A DNA stretch of 43,225 nt, from assembly GCA_033720955.1 (NCBI GenBank), contig JAWWBN010000004.1, positions 1 through 43,225 on the forward strand. The letters run 5' to 3'. This DNA is from JAWWBN01 sp033720955 (GTDB lineage Bacteria > Acidobacteriota > Thermoanaerobaculia > Multivoradales > JAHEKO01). Below, in pieces: positions 8,838 to 17,580 of the stretch; position 1 is the stretch's first letter, and each line of letters starts with the position of its first letter. The notes beneath the pieces are model-generated. The model did not search any database. It had not been told where the DNA came from and was given only the letters and a program-made list of their open reading frames with translations. A program made the translations under genes and the position numbers.

Positions 8838-8864
8838 GCACCTGGAGATCGCCGAGTGTCGGCC

Positions 8865-8883
8865 GGCCCGTGCTCGGCGGGCC
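8865..8883 (+). terminator. Weak hairpin after the five-gene operon
   Basis: GGCCCG (8865-8870) and CGGGCC (8878-8883) can form a 6-bp stem with a 7-nt loop, 28 bp past the last stop codon. There is no T-run after it, so it is at best a weak or assisted terminator. The rest of 8838-9120 shows no gene. Confidence 0.2.
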
Positions 8884-9120
8884 AGTCATCTCCGCTCGGT
8901 AGCCCGGCGCCCGGACCCCGTCCCGCTTCTCCGAGTCCTCTGTCACGGTCAAGCGTCCACCCTGCCCGTGGAGGGACGGCTTCGGGAGCGCCGAGCTTGC
9001 AGGGTCCGTCGCGGGGCATCCGGCGGGCAAAGCTCGCCTCCCCACCCTTCTCTCGACGGCCTGGTGTATTCTGGGAGCCTCTTCGATCCCTCTGGATGAC
9101 CGCTCTGCGGTCCGCTGCCG

Positions 9121-10176
9121 ATGAGTCTCTCGGCCGCCTCGCTTCTCTGGATCGCCCTCCTGCCGGGGCAGGCCGATCCAGGTCCCGGCCCTTCCGGGCT
9201 CTCCCCCCTCTTCGGGCCCGAGGACCCGCTCACGCTTACGGTGGAGACGCCGTGGGTGGAGCTCACCTACCGGCCCGAGTCGGGGCGCTCCCGCGACGCC
9301 AGGGTGTTCGTCGGCCCCCCGGGGGGCGAGCTCGGTCCGATTCGGGCCTCGGTCGCCGTCCGGGGCAAGTCCCGCCTGGCCGTCTGTGACTTTCCGCCCC
9401 TGACTCTCCGGCTCGCCGCGGATCAGGTGGCGGGCACCCTCTTCGAGGCCGACCGACAAGTCCACCTCACGCCCCGGTGCAAGCTCCCGTCGGAGTACCT
9501 AGAGATCCTGGAGCTCGAGCTTCTGGCCTACCGGATCTTCGCCCTGGTCTCCGACGCCGGTCTGCGAACCCGGAGGCTGGACCTGGTCCCCGCCCGGCCG
9601 GGGCGCAAGGGGCGTCCGAGCCCCGTTCCCGCGTTCCTGGTGGAGGATCTCGGGCTCGCCGCCGCCCGCTCGGGGCTCGCGTGGCTCCAACCGAAGGCCA
9701 CCCAGCTCCCCTCCTTCGACCCGGACGCCCGGGCCCTCTTCGCCCTCTTCCAGTTCCTGATCGGCAACACCGACTGGTCGATCATCACCGGCCCGCCCGG
9801 CGAGCCCTGCTGCCACAACGCCGCCATCTTCGGGCGGCCGGGTTCGGACTCCGGGTGGATGCCGATCCCGTTCGACCTGGACAGCGCCGGTCTCGTCGAC
9901 GCCCCCTACAGCGTCCCCGGCCCGCGGCTCGGCATCAAGTCCACCCGAGAGCGGCTCTACCGCGGCCACTGCGACCTCGACCGGCGCCGCCTGGAGGACG
10001 CCATCGCCCGGTTCGAGCGGGCCCGGCCGGCGATCTTCGCGCTCGTCGAGGGGAGCGAGCGGCTGAAGTCGCGCGCCAAAAAGCGGGCGGTCGAGTTTCT
10101 GACCGGGTTCTTCGAGATCGTGACCGACCCGGAGCGGCTCGCCGAAGAGGTCCTCGCGCGCTGCCGCGAACGGTGA
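9121..10176 (+). CDS. Secreted CotH-like (kinase-fold) protein of unknown function
   Basis: A 351-residue protein starting at ATG 9121 with a short hydrophobic leader (SLLWIALLPG). Distinctive blocks are FQFLIGNTDWSIITGPPGE, PCCHNAAIFG, MPIPFDLDSAGLVDAPYS and RERLYRGHC. The order 'IGNTDW ... CCHN ... P.DFD.SG.V.APY ... ERLYRG' recurs in a family of hypothetical proteins that I relate to CotH-like atypical kinases. There, the Asn/Asp pairs would bind metal-nucleotide; that assignment is by analogy. A possible -10-like TATTCT lies at 9067-9072. It stands alone, 283 bp after the operon and 129 bp before the next gene. Confidence 0.65.
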   Translation: MSLSAASLLWIALLPGQADPGPGPSGLSPLFGPEDPLTLTVETPWVELTYRPESGRSRDARVFVGPPGGELGPIRASVAVRGKSRLAVCDFPPLTLRLAADQVAGTLFEADRQVHLTPRCKLPSEYLEILELELLAYRIFALVSDAGLRTRRLDLVPARPGRKGRPSPVPAFLVEDLGLAAARSGLAWLQPKATQLPSFDPDARALFALFQFLIGNTDWSIITGPPGEPCCHNAAIFGRPGSDSGWMPIPFDLDSAGLVDAPYSVPGPRLGIKSTRERLYRGHCDLDRRRLEDAIARFERARPAIFALVEGSERLKSRAKKRAVEFLTGFFEIVTDPERLAEEVLARCRER

Positions 10177-10305
10177 CGGGCGGCCCGCCGTCGCCGTCGC
10201 TCCACGCGCCTCTCCTGGCCGCTCTCTTCGGCGGGTAAGATGCCCGCCAGGTCTCGATCTTCCGGCGGCGCCCCGCTTCGCCGCCGGGTTCTCTTGGGGG
10301 ATCCC

Positions 10306-11808
10306 GTGAGCCGGCGTACCGCTTCGTTGCCCGTTCTCCTCGCCTTCCTCTGCACCTCCGTCGGCGCTCTCGACCCCCCGGTCCCGGTCTCGCCGGGGCG
10401 CTCGGAGCGGATCGTCACCATCGCCGACGGCTGTCCGACCTTCAGTTGGGGAGCCTCGGCCGGCGCGCGGCGCTACGAGCTGGCCGTCGTCCGCGAGGGC
10501 GACCCCCGCGCCGAGGCCCGCGAGGGGCTGCGGGTCGAGATCGTGGGCTCCTCGTCGTCGTGGACGCCCGACCTCGCGCACTGCCTGGAGGCCGGGCGGC
10601 GCTACGGGTGGTCGATCCGGGCGGTCTCCGAGACGGTGGTCTCCGACTGGTCCGAGCCCAGCCTGTTCGAGGTCGAAGCGGCCGGCGGCCCGACCGCCCG
10701 GGGGGAGGTGGCGGAGGCTCTCGAGCTGCTGCTCGACCATCTCGACCGCTCGGAGGACCCGGCCGTCGCGCTGCGAGAGCTCCTCGAGACGGCCGGCTCG
10801 ACGGCCGGGGCGGCGCCGGCGGCTGCCTCGGCGGCGGCCGGCACGGGCTCGGGCGCCGCGAGCGGCACGCCGACGGCGCCCGCTGCGCCGGAGCCGCAGG
10901 ATGCCTTCTCCGCTCCCGCCGCGATGGACGTGATCCAGAACGTCTCGGGGGAGCAGGTCGCCTTGCGCGGGGTCGCCATCGGAAGCGGCTCGGGGGCCAA
11001 GTTCGGCGTCGCGGCCAAGGGGAGCGTGGGGGCGCTCGCGGTGGGCACCCTGGTGGGGCTCGACGCGCGGGTCGCCACCACCGTCGGCAACCCCTTGGGC
11101 ACGGCCGGCGCCGAGCTGGCCACCGGGAGCGGGGTGACCTCTGGGTTCAGCGGCGTCGTCGGCCGCACCTCCCAGGCGGAAGGCTACGGCGGGTTCTTCT
11201 TCAACCTGGATGCCGGGGGCATGGCGCTCGGCGCCGGCGCCAACGCCGCGACCGTCGAGGAGCCGCCGTTCCGGGTGGAGAGCGGCGGCGCGGTCCACGC
11301 TCCCGGGGTCGCCCTCGGCCTCGCGGCCTGCGGCGCCTCCACCATCTCCTCGCGCTCCGGCTGCAACGACCACGACATCCTCCTGGAGAGCAACGGCGAC
11401 CTGACGGTGCGGCTCAACAAGGACCTGGCCGGCCCCGGCTCGAACGAGTTCACGGTGAAGGACGGCAACGGGAACATCCGGCTGCGCGTCTTCGAAGACG
11501 GCACCACCCAGATCTTCGGATCTCTGGAGATCAGCGACCGCGCCGCCGTGCGCGGGCTGACGGGCACGCGGGCGATGGACTTCGGCAGCGTCGCGGCGGG
11601 CAGTTGCAGCGGCACGGTCTTCTTCTCGGTGTCGGGAGCGGGCACCGGCGACCGCGCGGTCCTGATCCCGCCCGAAACGCTGCCGTCGGGCCTGTTCCTG
11701 GTGCCCATCGAGATCTCGGGCGGCGGAATCCGGGCCCGGATGTGCAACCTCACCGGCAGCGCGGTGGATCCGCCGTCGCTGTCGGTCCAGTACGTCCTGC
11801 TCCGCTGA
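10306..11808 (+). CDS. Secreted CPTFSW-domain protein with tail-fibre-like C-terminus
   Basis: A 500-residue protein. I chose GTG 10306 because TGGGGGA lies just upstream and it is followed directly by a signal peptide (LPVLLAFLCTSVGA). The N-terminal Fn3-like domain (about 25-130) carries PVSPGRSERI, GCPTFSWG, RRYELAV, SSWTPDLAHCLEAG and YGWSIRA. A low-complexity Ala/Gly linker follows (about 165-205). The C-terminal half resembles phage-tail or sugar-fibre-like repeats, with GANAATVEEPPFRVESGG and a strand NGNIRLRVFEDGTTQIFGSLEI. A paralogue lies at 32332-33645 and a broken copy at 520-660. It is probably a surface or secreted fibre; the function is unknown. It converges with the next gene, 13 bp between stops. 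Confidence 0.8.
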   Translation: MSRRTASLPVLLAFLCTSVGALDPPVPVSPGRSERIVTIADGCPTFSWGASAGARRYELAVVREGDPRAEAREGLRVEIVGSSSSWTPDLAHCLEAGRRYGWSIRAVSETVVSDWSEPSLFEVEAAGGPTARGEVAEALELLLDHLDRSEDPAVALRELLETAGSTAGAAPAAASAAAGTGSGAASGTPTAPAAPEPQDAFSAPAAMDVIQNVSGEQVALRGVAIGSGSGAKFGVAAKGSVGALAVGTLVGLDARVATTVGNPLGTAGAELATGSGVTSGFSGVVGRTSQAEGYGGFFFNLDAGGMALGAGANAATVEEPPFRVESGGAVHAPGVALGLAACGASTISSRSGCNDHDILLESNGDLTVRLNKDLAGPGSNEFTVKDGNGNIRLRVFEDGTTQIFGSLEISDRAAVRGLTGTRAMDFGSVAAGSCSGTVFFSVSGAGTGDRAVLIPPETLPSGLFLVPIEISGGGIRARMCNLTGSAVDPPSLSVQYVLLR

Positions 11809-11821
11809 GACGGCGGACCGC

Positions 11822-13192
11822 TCAGCGCCGCCGGGCACGATCGAGCGGCCTGGCCAGGGTGATCAGGAGCGAGCTCGTGTCGCCGGGGGCACGCGCGGGG
11901 TCGCCGGTGGCCAGTAGCTGCCTTGCCTCGCCCGAGATCGCGACCGCGTGGTACAGGTCGACGTCCTCGACTCCGGCCCCGGCGACCAGGTCGTTCAGGG
12001 TGGTCAGGCCGCTGGCGGCGGTCCACACGAAGGCCAGCGAAGGCGGGTCGCCCTCGTTGACGAAGCTCGACTGGAGCACTCCGACCACGGCGCGGCCGCC
12101 ATCGGAGACGTCGAGGGCCTCGCTGCGGTCGTAGTCCTCCTCGCGCCCCAGCTCTTCGATCACCGTGAACCCGCGGCGCGACGTCCAGACGAACGGCGCC
12201 CAGTTGCCATCTCGCGACAGCGCGCCGACGGCGGCGGTGGCGGTGGGGTTTACGGCGCGAAGCGACGCGAGGTCGTAGCCCTCGGGCGGCGTCGCGATCG
12301 TCGCTTCGCCGGCCCGGCTCCACCGTACCAGCACCCGCCGCCCCTCGAGCTCGGACCACCCCAGGGCCGCCGAGCCGTCGGCGGCGACGAAGCTCGCCGT
12401 GCTGGCCTCCCCCACCGCCAGGTCCCGGCGCCGCCTGCCGCGCTCCCAGAGCGCCGCCCGCGGCTGCAGCTCGCCGCTCAGGGTCTCGCCCACGATCACC
12501 CTCCCGTCGGCGCTCACGTCCCACGCCCTGGATCCGGCGCGTGGCGAGGACAGCAGCCGCAGCGCCAGCCGCGGCGGGTCGCCCGAACGACGCACGGACC
12601 ATCGGGCGGCGCGCACGGCGGCCGGCGGCGGGCTCGTCACGTGGCCCGCGACGATCCGCCCGTTCGCCGAGACGGCGGCGGCGGTGCCGGAGCAGGGCTG
12701 GCGGGGCCGGGGCCGGGGCGAGCACGGGGTAGGCAGGAACCGGTAGCCGTGCTCGGGCGTCCAGAGGAACGGCAGCGAGCGGAACAGGCGGCGGAACAGG
12801 TTGGCCCCGACGACCGCCTGGCTCGGCGAGATGTCGTGCAGAAACTGGATGTTGTCGTTGAAGTAGATCCTCTCGCGGACGGAGAACACGTGGACGACGC
12901 CGGCCGCGTCGCGGAGGAAGCCCACGTAGGTGTCGTTCCAGCTCACCCCGTCGCCGTCGTGGTCCCAGCGCGAGCTGCCCGCGATCAGGCCGAGATCGAG
13001 GTCGGCGATCGTGACCTGCGGCTCGTGCAGGTCCGCCCGGCCTCCGACGCCCTCCACCGTGGACGCGACGGGGTCGACCGCCAGCCGCCCGGGCTCCGGC
13101 CAGGCGCGAGCCGGCGCCAGCAACGCCCCCACCACCGGCACGGCGAGGAACCACTTCAGCGGAGCGGGGAAAGCCGACGAGAAGGGCCGCAT
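11822..13192 (-). CDS. Secreted HAF-repeat (beta-propeller-like) protein
   Basis: A 456-residue protein. I chose ATG 13192 because GGAGG lies 6 nt upstream; an in-frame GTG two codons earlier overlaps that site. The signal peptide ends near ALLAPARA. It contains at least five HAF-type repeats: SPSQAVVGANLF, SANGRIVAGHV, SADGRVIVGET, NPTATAAVGAL and SDGGRAVVGVL. Each is followed by an Fx(V/L)W strand such as WAPFVWTSRRG. HAF repeats form extracellular propellers of unknown role. The text-like content 'DIDLGLIAGSSRWDHDGDG' near residue 50 is typical. It is not obviously linked in an operon: the next minus-strand gene ends 130 bp upstream. Confidence 0.78.
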   Translation of the reverse strand: MRPFSSAFPAPLKWFLAVPVVGALLAPARAWPEPGRLAVDPVASTVEGVGGRADLHEPQVTIADLDLGLIAGSSRWDHDGDGVSWNDTYVGFLRDAAGVVHVFSVRERIYFNDNIQFLHDISPSQAVVGANLFRRLFRSLPFLWTPEHGYRFLPTPCSPRPRPRQPCSGTAAAVSANGRIVAGHVTSPPPAAVRAARWSVRRSGDPPRLALRLLSSPRAGSRAWDVSADGRVIVGETLSGELQPRAALWERGRRRRDLAVGEASTASFVAADGSAALGWSELEGRRVLVRWSRAGEATIATPPEGYDLASLRAVNPTATAAVGALSRDGNWAPFVWTSRRGFTVIEELGREEDYDRSEALDVSDGGRAVVGVLQSSFVNEGDPPSLAFVWTAASGLTTLNDLVAGAGVEDVDLYHAVAISGEARQLLATGDPARAPGDTSSLLITLARPLDRARRR

Positions 13193-13321
13193 GAGCACCT
13201 CCGTACGCCAGCCCTTTCTGGCAGCAATCCGCGTGCCCGGCGGCGGCGAGGACCCCCCGCGCGAGGGACCGCTGACCTCCCCACGCGGGCGGTCATTCGA
13301 CGACGCCGTCGCAACCGGCCC

Positions 13322-15325
13322 CTACTGCGCCGGCGCCACCCTCAAGACCCCGTACGACGTCAGGACCGGCACGGTCACCTGGACGTACCCACCTGTCCAC
13401 TTCGCCTTCAGCTCCTCCCCCGCCGCGTCCCCGGGGCGCACCCACGTCACTTCGTACTCCCCCTCCGGCATCTCGATCTCGATCTCGATCTTCTTCTTGC
13501 GGCGGAAGCGGTCTCGGGTGGGATCGTAGTCGTAGTTGACCACGTGCACCACCCGCTCCTGCGTCCCCCGCTTGCGGTAGGCGAATACCGAGACCTTGCT
13601 GGCACCGGTGACCCGGGTCAGGTCGCCGGCGACCGCGCGGACGCGCTGGGTCAGACCGTCTCGGACCGAGCGGGCTCCCGCCGCGTTGTACCGCAGGCCC
13701 AGCGGCTCGGCGAGATACTCCACCGCGCCGGCGCCCAGTTCGTTGACGCCCGGCGTCGTCAGGCTCCGCAGCTGCCCCCGGGAGGCCGGCCGGCCCCTCT
13801 CGTCGTGGGTGCCCACGCTCTCCATCGCGATCACCCGCCCGCCCCGCTTCACGTACTTGAGCAGCGCCCGCACCTGGCGGGCGCTCATCGCGAACGCGTT
13901 CTCCACCACGATCACATCGTAGGGCTTGAAGTCGCGGAGCTTGACGCGGTCGGGAGCGAAGCGAGCGTCCGGGAGAAACACCACTTCGTGCTGGATGTTG
14001 GCGCCGATCAGGAGCTTCGACAGACCCCAGTAGCCGTAGAGGTGCGGCGGCGCCTCGCTCAGCCCCTCGAGCGCGAGCCGCTGGTTGAAGTGGGAGGCCG
14101 AGGAGTAGACGACAGCCACCCGAGCGAGCGGCTCGAGGTCCTCGTAGAGATCCGGGTTGTCGAGAATGAAGGAGTTGACCTCGACGACGGCGCGGAAGTT
14201 CGGGCGGATCGAGCGGATGTAGTCGCCGCTCTTTTCGTCCAGCCGCAGGATGTCGCCTTCGTTGTAGATCACCTGGCCGCCTGCGCCGTAGACGTCGGCG
14301 AGCACGAAGCGCATGAGGTTGCGGGGCTTGTCGGGCGGCACGGCCCGCGGGCGGCTTCTCAGGATCTCGGGCAGCACTACGATGGGCGTGTCCGCGGCGG
14401 CGCGAGCCATCTTCACCAGGGAGGCGGCGAGGTCGGTTTCGCGCCGGCTTCCCAGCTTGAAGTAGAAGAACTCCGAGATCACGAAGTCGCTGACGTCGGT
14501 GGTATGGAAGATCCACTCGGCCACGTTGTCGGTGACCAGGTAGTCGATGCCGTGCTCTCGGGCGGCGTAGTCGCGCAGGTCGTCGCGAAAGCGGGAGTAG
14601 AACTGCTTGGCGTACTGGTACTCGTAGATGTAGAAGGCCGCCGCCAGGCCCGCGAGCGGGAAGTCGTTCCAGCTCTGCTCGAGGCCGCGCTGCCGGATCC
14701 AGGCGCCGTAGTCGAAGGTCCCGATGTCGGGGATGCCGAAGGCGCGAAGCTGGGCCGGCGTGTACTCCCCCTCCAGATGGGCCCGGAAGTCCTCCATGGT
14801 GAAGGGGTCGAAGGAGCCGCCCGGCTTGCCCTCCACGACGCGGGCGTTGCCGAAGTACCCGTCCACGTGCATGCCGCCCGCCCCCAGGTCGGCGGCCAGC
14901 TTGCCCCACTCGAGGAGCTGGTCGTAGTAGCCGGGGTGATGCAGGTTGGGCGCGAATCCCGACGGCGACGGGATCGGGTCGCCGTCGATGTCGAGGGCGG
15001 CCAGCTCCGGGTCGGTGGGAAACTCCATCCAGGCGTTCTCGAACTGGACGCTGCCGTGGTAGATGCCCCCTCGCGCCTGCCAGTGCTCGACGCCGTTGAT
15101 GAAGAACTCCCGCTCGTTGTGGGGGGAGAAGCCCCACGGCACTCCGGTGAACGGCGCCTCGGCCTGGCCCTTGCCGGTGAAGACCTGGATCTCGTCGAAC
15201 CAGGCGGGGGGGTTCGAGGCAACCGCGGCGAGGGGGGCCACGAGGAGCGGGAGGAGGAGACCGAGCGCGACTCGCCGGCGGAGCCGCGGAGCGGTGGTGG
15301 CGGCGGCGACGCGAGGTCGCGCCAT
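13322..15325 (-). CDS. Secreted glycoside-hydrolase-like protein (TIM barrel plus GATase-like domain)
   Basis: A 667-residue protein. ATG 15325 begins a clear signal peptide (VALGLLLPLLVAPLAAVA); the Shine-Dalgarno is weak. The N-terminal ~350 residues look like a TIM-barrel hydrolase: HHPGYYDQLLEWGKLAADLG, GGMHVDGYFGNA, DYLVTDNVAEWIFH, VISEFFYFK and PIVVLPEIL, with acidic residues at likely barrel-strand ends. The middle part (ARVAVVYSSASHFNQ to RALLKYVKRGGRVIAMESVG) resembles the glutamine-amidotransferase-like trimerisation domain of GH42-type enzymes. A beta-sandwich finishes the protein. The substrate cannot be told. A sugar-acting secreted enzyme fits, but no CAZy family is claimed. Confidence 0.65.
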   Translation of the reverse strand: MARPRVAAATTAPRLRRRVALGLLLPLLVAPLAAVASNPPAWFDEIQVFTGKGQAEAPFTGVPWGFSPHNEREFFINGVEHWQARGGIYHGSVQFENAWMEFPTDPELAALDIDGDPIPSPSGFAPNLHHPGYYDQLLEWGKLAADLGAGGMHVDGYFGNARVVEGKPGGSFDPFTMEDFRAHLEGEYTPAQLRAFGIPDIGTFDYGAWIRQRGLEQSWNDFPLAGLAAAFYIYEYQYAKQFYSRFRDDLRDYAAREHGIDYLVTDNVAEWIFHTTDVSDFVISEFFYFKLGSRRETDLAASLVKMARAAADTPIVVLPEILRSRPRAVPPDKPRNLMRFVLADVYGAGGQVIYNEGDILRLDEKSGDYIRSIRPNFRAVVEVNSFILDNPDLYEDLEPLARVAVVYSSASHFNQRLALEGLSEAPPHLYGYWGLSKLLIGANIQHEVVFLPDARFAPDRVKLRDFKPYDVIVVENAFAMSARQVRALLKYVKRGGRVIAMESVGTHDERGRPASRGQLRSLTTPGVNELGAGAVEYLAEPLGLRYNAAGARSVRDGLTQRVRAVAGDLTRVTGASKVSVFAYRKRGTQERVVHVVNYDYDPTRDRFRRKKKIEIEIEMPEGEYEVTWVRPGDAAGEELKAKWTGGYVQVTVPVLTSYGVLRVAPAQ

Positions 15326-15564
15326 CAGAGGGTGGCGACGCCGGGCCCGGGCGTCGCTCTGCTCTCGGCTCTTCGGGATCCTGGGCAACCTGGCCTCTCC
15401 CCGCTCGAGACGCTCGGGGCGCGGCGCGCTCGCTCCGGTCTCGCGAGAGCGAGCGACCTGTCGTCGGCCTCGGGAGTTCCCGGGCACCCTACCACGTCGG
15501 GCTCCTAGACAGACGGCTCGTCGGCGCCGGCCGCCGCGGATGCGTGGGACACCGCCCGACCCGA

Positions 15565-15963
15565 CTACCAGACGACCACCGACAGCCCGGGGATCCGGGG
15601 GAAGCTCCTCTCGTCCCGGGTGACGACGTTCAGGCCCCGCGCGAGGGCGCTGGCGGCGAGGATCAGGTCGTGGACGCCGACGCACTCACCCGTTCCGGCC
15701 AAGCGGGCCGACAACCGGGCGTGCAGCCGGGCGGCGACCAGGTCGAAGGCGATGACAGGGAAGCCCGCCAGCAGCGCCTCTCCGTAGGCCTCCCGTCGCG
15801 CCCGCCCGGCCTCGTCCGGGGCCCGGTGGGCGCCGTGGAGGAGCTCCGAGGCCGTGACCACTGAGAGCGCCAGCTCGTCGTCGAAGCCGGCCAGCCGCTT
15901 TTCCAAATCGAGCTGGCCGCGCTCCGCCGCGGCCAGGACGCTGGCGTCGATCAGCGCTCCCAT
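15565..15963 (-). CDS. vapC: PIN-domain toxin, VapC-type ribonuclease
   Basis: A 132-residue protein of normal VapC length. PIN acidic residues are visible: Asp6 in LIDASVLAA, Glu40 in TASELLHG, Asp98 in VHDLILAA and Asp116 in TRDERSF. VapC toxins cut RNA, often tRNA or 23S rRNA, and are held in check by a partner encoded just upstream. ATG 15963 overlaps the stop region of a 43-codon frame by 13 bp, the usual toxin-antitoxin arrangement. The catalytic set is complete, so it is probably functional. Confidence 0.85.
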   Translation of the reverse strand: MGALIDASVLAAAERGQLDLEKRLAGFDDELALSVVTASELLHGAHRAPDEAGRARREAYGEALLAGFPVIAFDLVAARLHARLSARLAGTGECVGVHDLILAASALARGLNVVTRDERSFPRIPGLSVVVW

Positions 15964-16082
15964 GGCGACTCGGGCAGTCCGGGCTGGTCGGCGATGGCTC
16001 GCTCCACGTCGTCCAGGAAGCCGTCGTCCACCGGCGGCAGCGAGCGCAGCAGGGCGAGGAGATCCGGGCCCGTGAAGCGCAC
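15951..16082 (-). CDS. Short putative antitoxin upstream of VapC (possibly truncated)
   Basis: This frame overlaps vapC by 13 bp and encodes 43 residues from GTG 16082: FTGPDLLALLRSLPP then a helical acidic stretch FLDDVERAIADQ and a tail LPESPWER. The C-terminal shape, an amphipathic helix followed by a Pro/Trp tail, suits a toxin-binding antitoxin tail. An in-frame TAG lies upstream near 16125, leaving no room for a DNA-binding N-terminus. Either it is a natural toxin-neutralising peptide or the remnant of a longer VapB. It has codon composition and overlap consistent with a real gene, but the family was not recognised with certainty. Confidence 0.5.
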   Translation of the reverse strand: MRFTGPDLLALLRSLPPVDDGFLDDVERAIADQPGLPESPWER

Positions 16083-16207
16083 CGGGGCGGCCGAGGACCG
16101 GGAGCGGCGGCGCCAGGCTTGAAACTATCGGCAGCCTCGCGCGTTGGTAGGGGCGGGCCGGTCTGTGCCCGTCCGACTTCTACCCAACGCCCAGGGAGGC
16201 TCGTTCC

Positions 16208-17566
16208 ATGGTCACTCGCCGTCCAGCATTCGCCCGCCCCTTCGCGACCCTCGTCGCCGTCGCCCTCTGTCTCGCCGCCTCGCCGCCGGCGGCCGCCCAG
16301 CCCGCCCCGCCCGAGCCGCCCACCCTCTCCGCCGCCGACCGCGCCGCCATCATCGACGACATCGCCGCCAAGCTCGACGCCACCTACATCTTCGCCGAGA
16401 CCGCCGCCGCCATGGGCGAGCACCTGCGGGCGCAGCTCGCCGCCGGGGCCTACGACGAGCTCGTGAGCCTCCCCGACTTCACCCGCCGTCTCACCGAGGA
16501 CCTCCAGTCCGTCAGCAACGACCGGCACCTGCGGGTGGGCTGGGACCCCAACCCGCCGCCCGCCGAGCCCGACCCCGAGGACCGGGAGCGTCGCCGGGCC
16601 GTCTTCGAGGAGCGGATGCGGACCGACAACTACTGCTTCCGCAAGGTCGAGCGGCTCAACGGCAACGTGGGGCTCCTCAAGCTCAACTGCTTCGCCCCCG
16701 CCGAGCTGGGCGGGGCCACCGCGGTGGCGGCGATGAACTTCCTCGCCCACGTGGACGCGCTGATCTTCGACCTGCGCGACAACGGCGGCGGGTCGCCGTC
16801 GATGATCCAGCTCCTGACCAGCTATCTCGTCGCCGAGCCCACGCACCTCAACAGCTTCTACATCCGCGAGTCCGACGAGACCCGCCAGTTCTGGACGCCC
16901 GCCCACGTGGACGGCAGGAAGATGCCCGACGTGCCGGTCTGGGTGCTCACCAGCTCGCGCACCTTCTCCGGCGCCGAGGAGTTCTCCTACAACCTGCACA
17001 ACCTCGGGCGGGCGACGCTGGTCGGCGAGACCACCGGCGGTGGCGCCCACCCGGTGCGCACCCAGTGGGTCGAGGGCTACCCGGTGATGATCAACCTGCC
17101 CTTCGGCCGCGCGGTCAACCCCATCTCCGGCACCAACTGGGAGGGCACCGGCGTCGAGCCGCATGTCGCCGTCCCCGCCGAGGAGGCGTTCGACGTGGCC
17201 TACGCCGCCGCCCTCGAAGCGGTGGTCGAGCGGGTCGAGGATCCGGCGCGGAAGGGGCCGCTGGCCTTCCTGGTGGAGAGCATCAAGCTGCGCCAGGCCC
17301 CCGTCGAGCTGCCGGCGGCGCAGCTCGAGGAGTACGTCGGGACCTACGGGCCGCGGGTGATCCGGCTCGAGGACGGGCGGCTCTTCTACCGGCGGGGCGA
17401 GGGCGCCGAGCGGCCGCTGATCCCCGTCGGAGAGGACCGGTTCCTGCTGGGGGAGATGGACGAGTTCCGGATCCGGTTCGAGCGCGACGCGAACGGCCGG
17501 GTGGCGCGGCTGGTCGGGCTCTACGACGACGGGCGCGAGGAGCCGAGCGAGCGCTCCGACGGGTAG
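16208..17566 (+). CDS. Secreted S41-family (tail-specific/IRBP-like) serine peptidase
   Basis: A 452-residue protein with GGGAGG upstream of ATG 16208 and a signal peptide ending near PPAAAQ. The N-terminal helical S41 domain (about 38-110) includes IIDDIAAKLDATYIF. The protease core includes VDALIFDLRDNGGGSPSM and the nucleophile elbow SSRTFSGAEEFSYNL with Ser254. It continues with VGETTGGGAH, and FGRAVNPISGTNWEGTGV before the end of the core. No PDZ domain is evident, as in IRBP-like members. The last ~75 residues form a DUF3471-like beta domain (YVGTYGPRVIRLEDGRLFYR). The same tail ends the amidohydrolase at 29930-32092. It acts in the periplasm or outside the cell; the substrate is unknown. 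Confidence 0.88.
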   Translation: MVTRRPAFARPFATLVAVALCLAASPPAAAQPAPPEPPTLSAADRAAIIDDIAAKLDATYIFAETAAAMGEHLRAQLAAGAYDELVSLPDFTRRLTEDLQSVSNDRHLRVGWDPNPPPAEPDPEDRERRRAVFEERMRTDNYCFRKVERLNGNVGLLKLNCFAPAELGGATAVAAMNFLAHVDALIFDLRDNGGGSPSMIQLLTSYLVAEPTHLNSFYIRESDETRQFWTPAHVDGRKMPDVPVWVLTSSRTFSGAEEFSYNLHNLGRATLVGETTGGGAHPVRTQWVEGYPVMINLPFGRAVNPISGTNWEGTGVEPHVAVPAEEAFDVAYAAALEAVVERVEDPARKGPLAFLVESIKLRQAPVELPAAQLEEYVGTYGPRVIRLEDGRLFYRRGEGAERPLIPVGEDRFLLGEMDEFRIRFERDANGRVARLVGLYDDGREEPSERSDG

Positions 17567-17580
17567 CGCCGTTCCGGGGA

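Noticed and set aside
11948..15508. 1186-codon plus-strand frame opposite the HAF and hydrolase-like genes
   Set aside because: His/Arg/Asp-rich shadow without domain blocks; opposite-strand genes are well supported.
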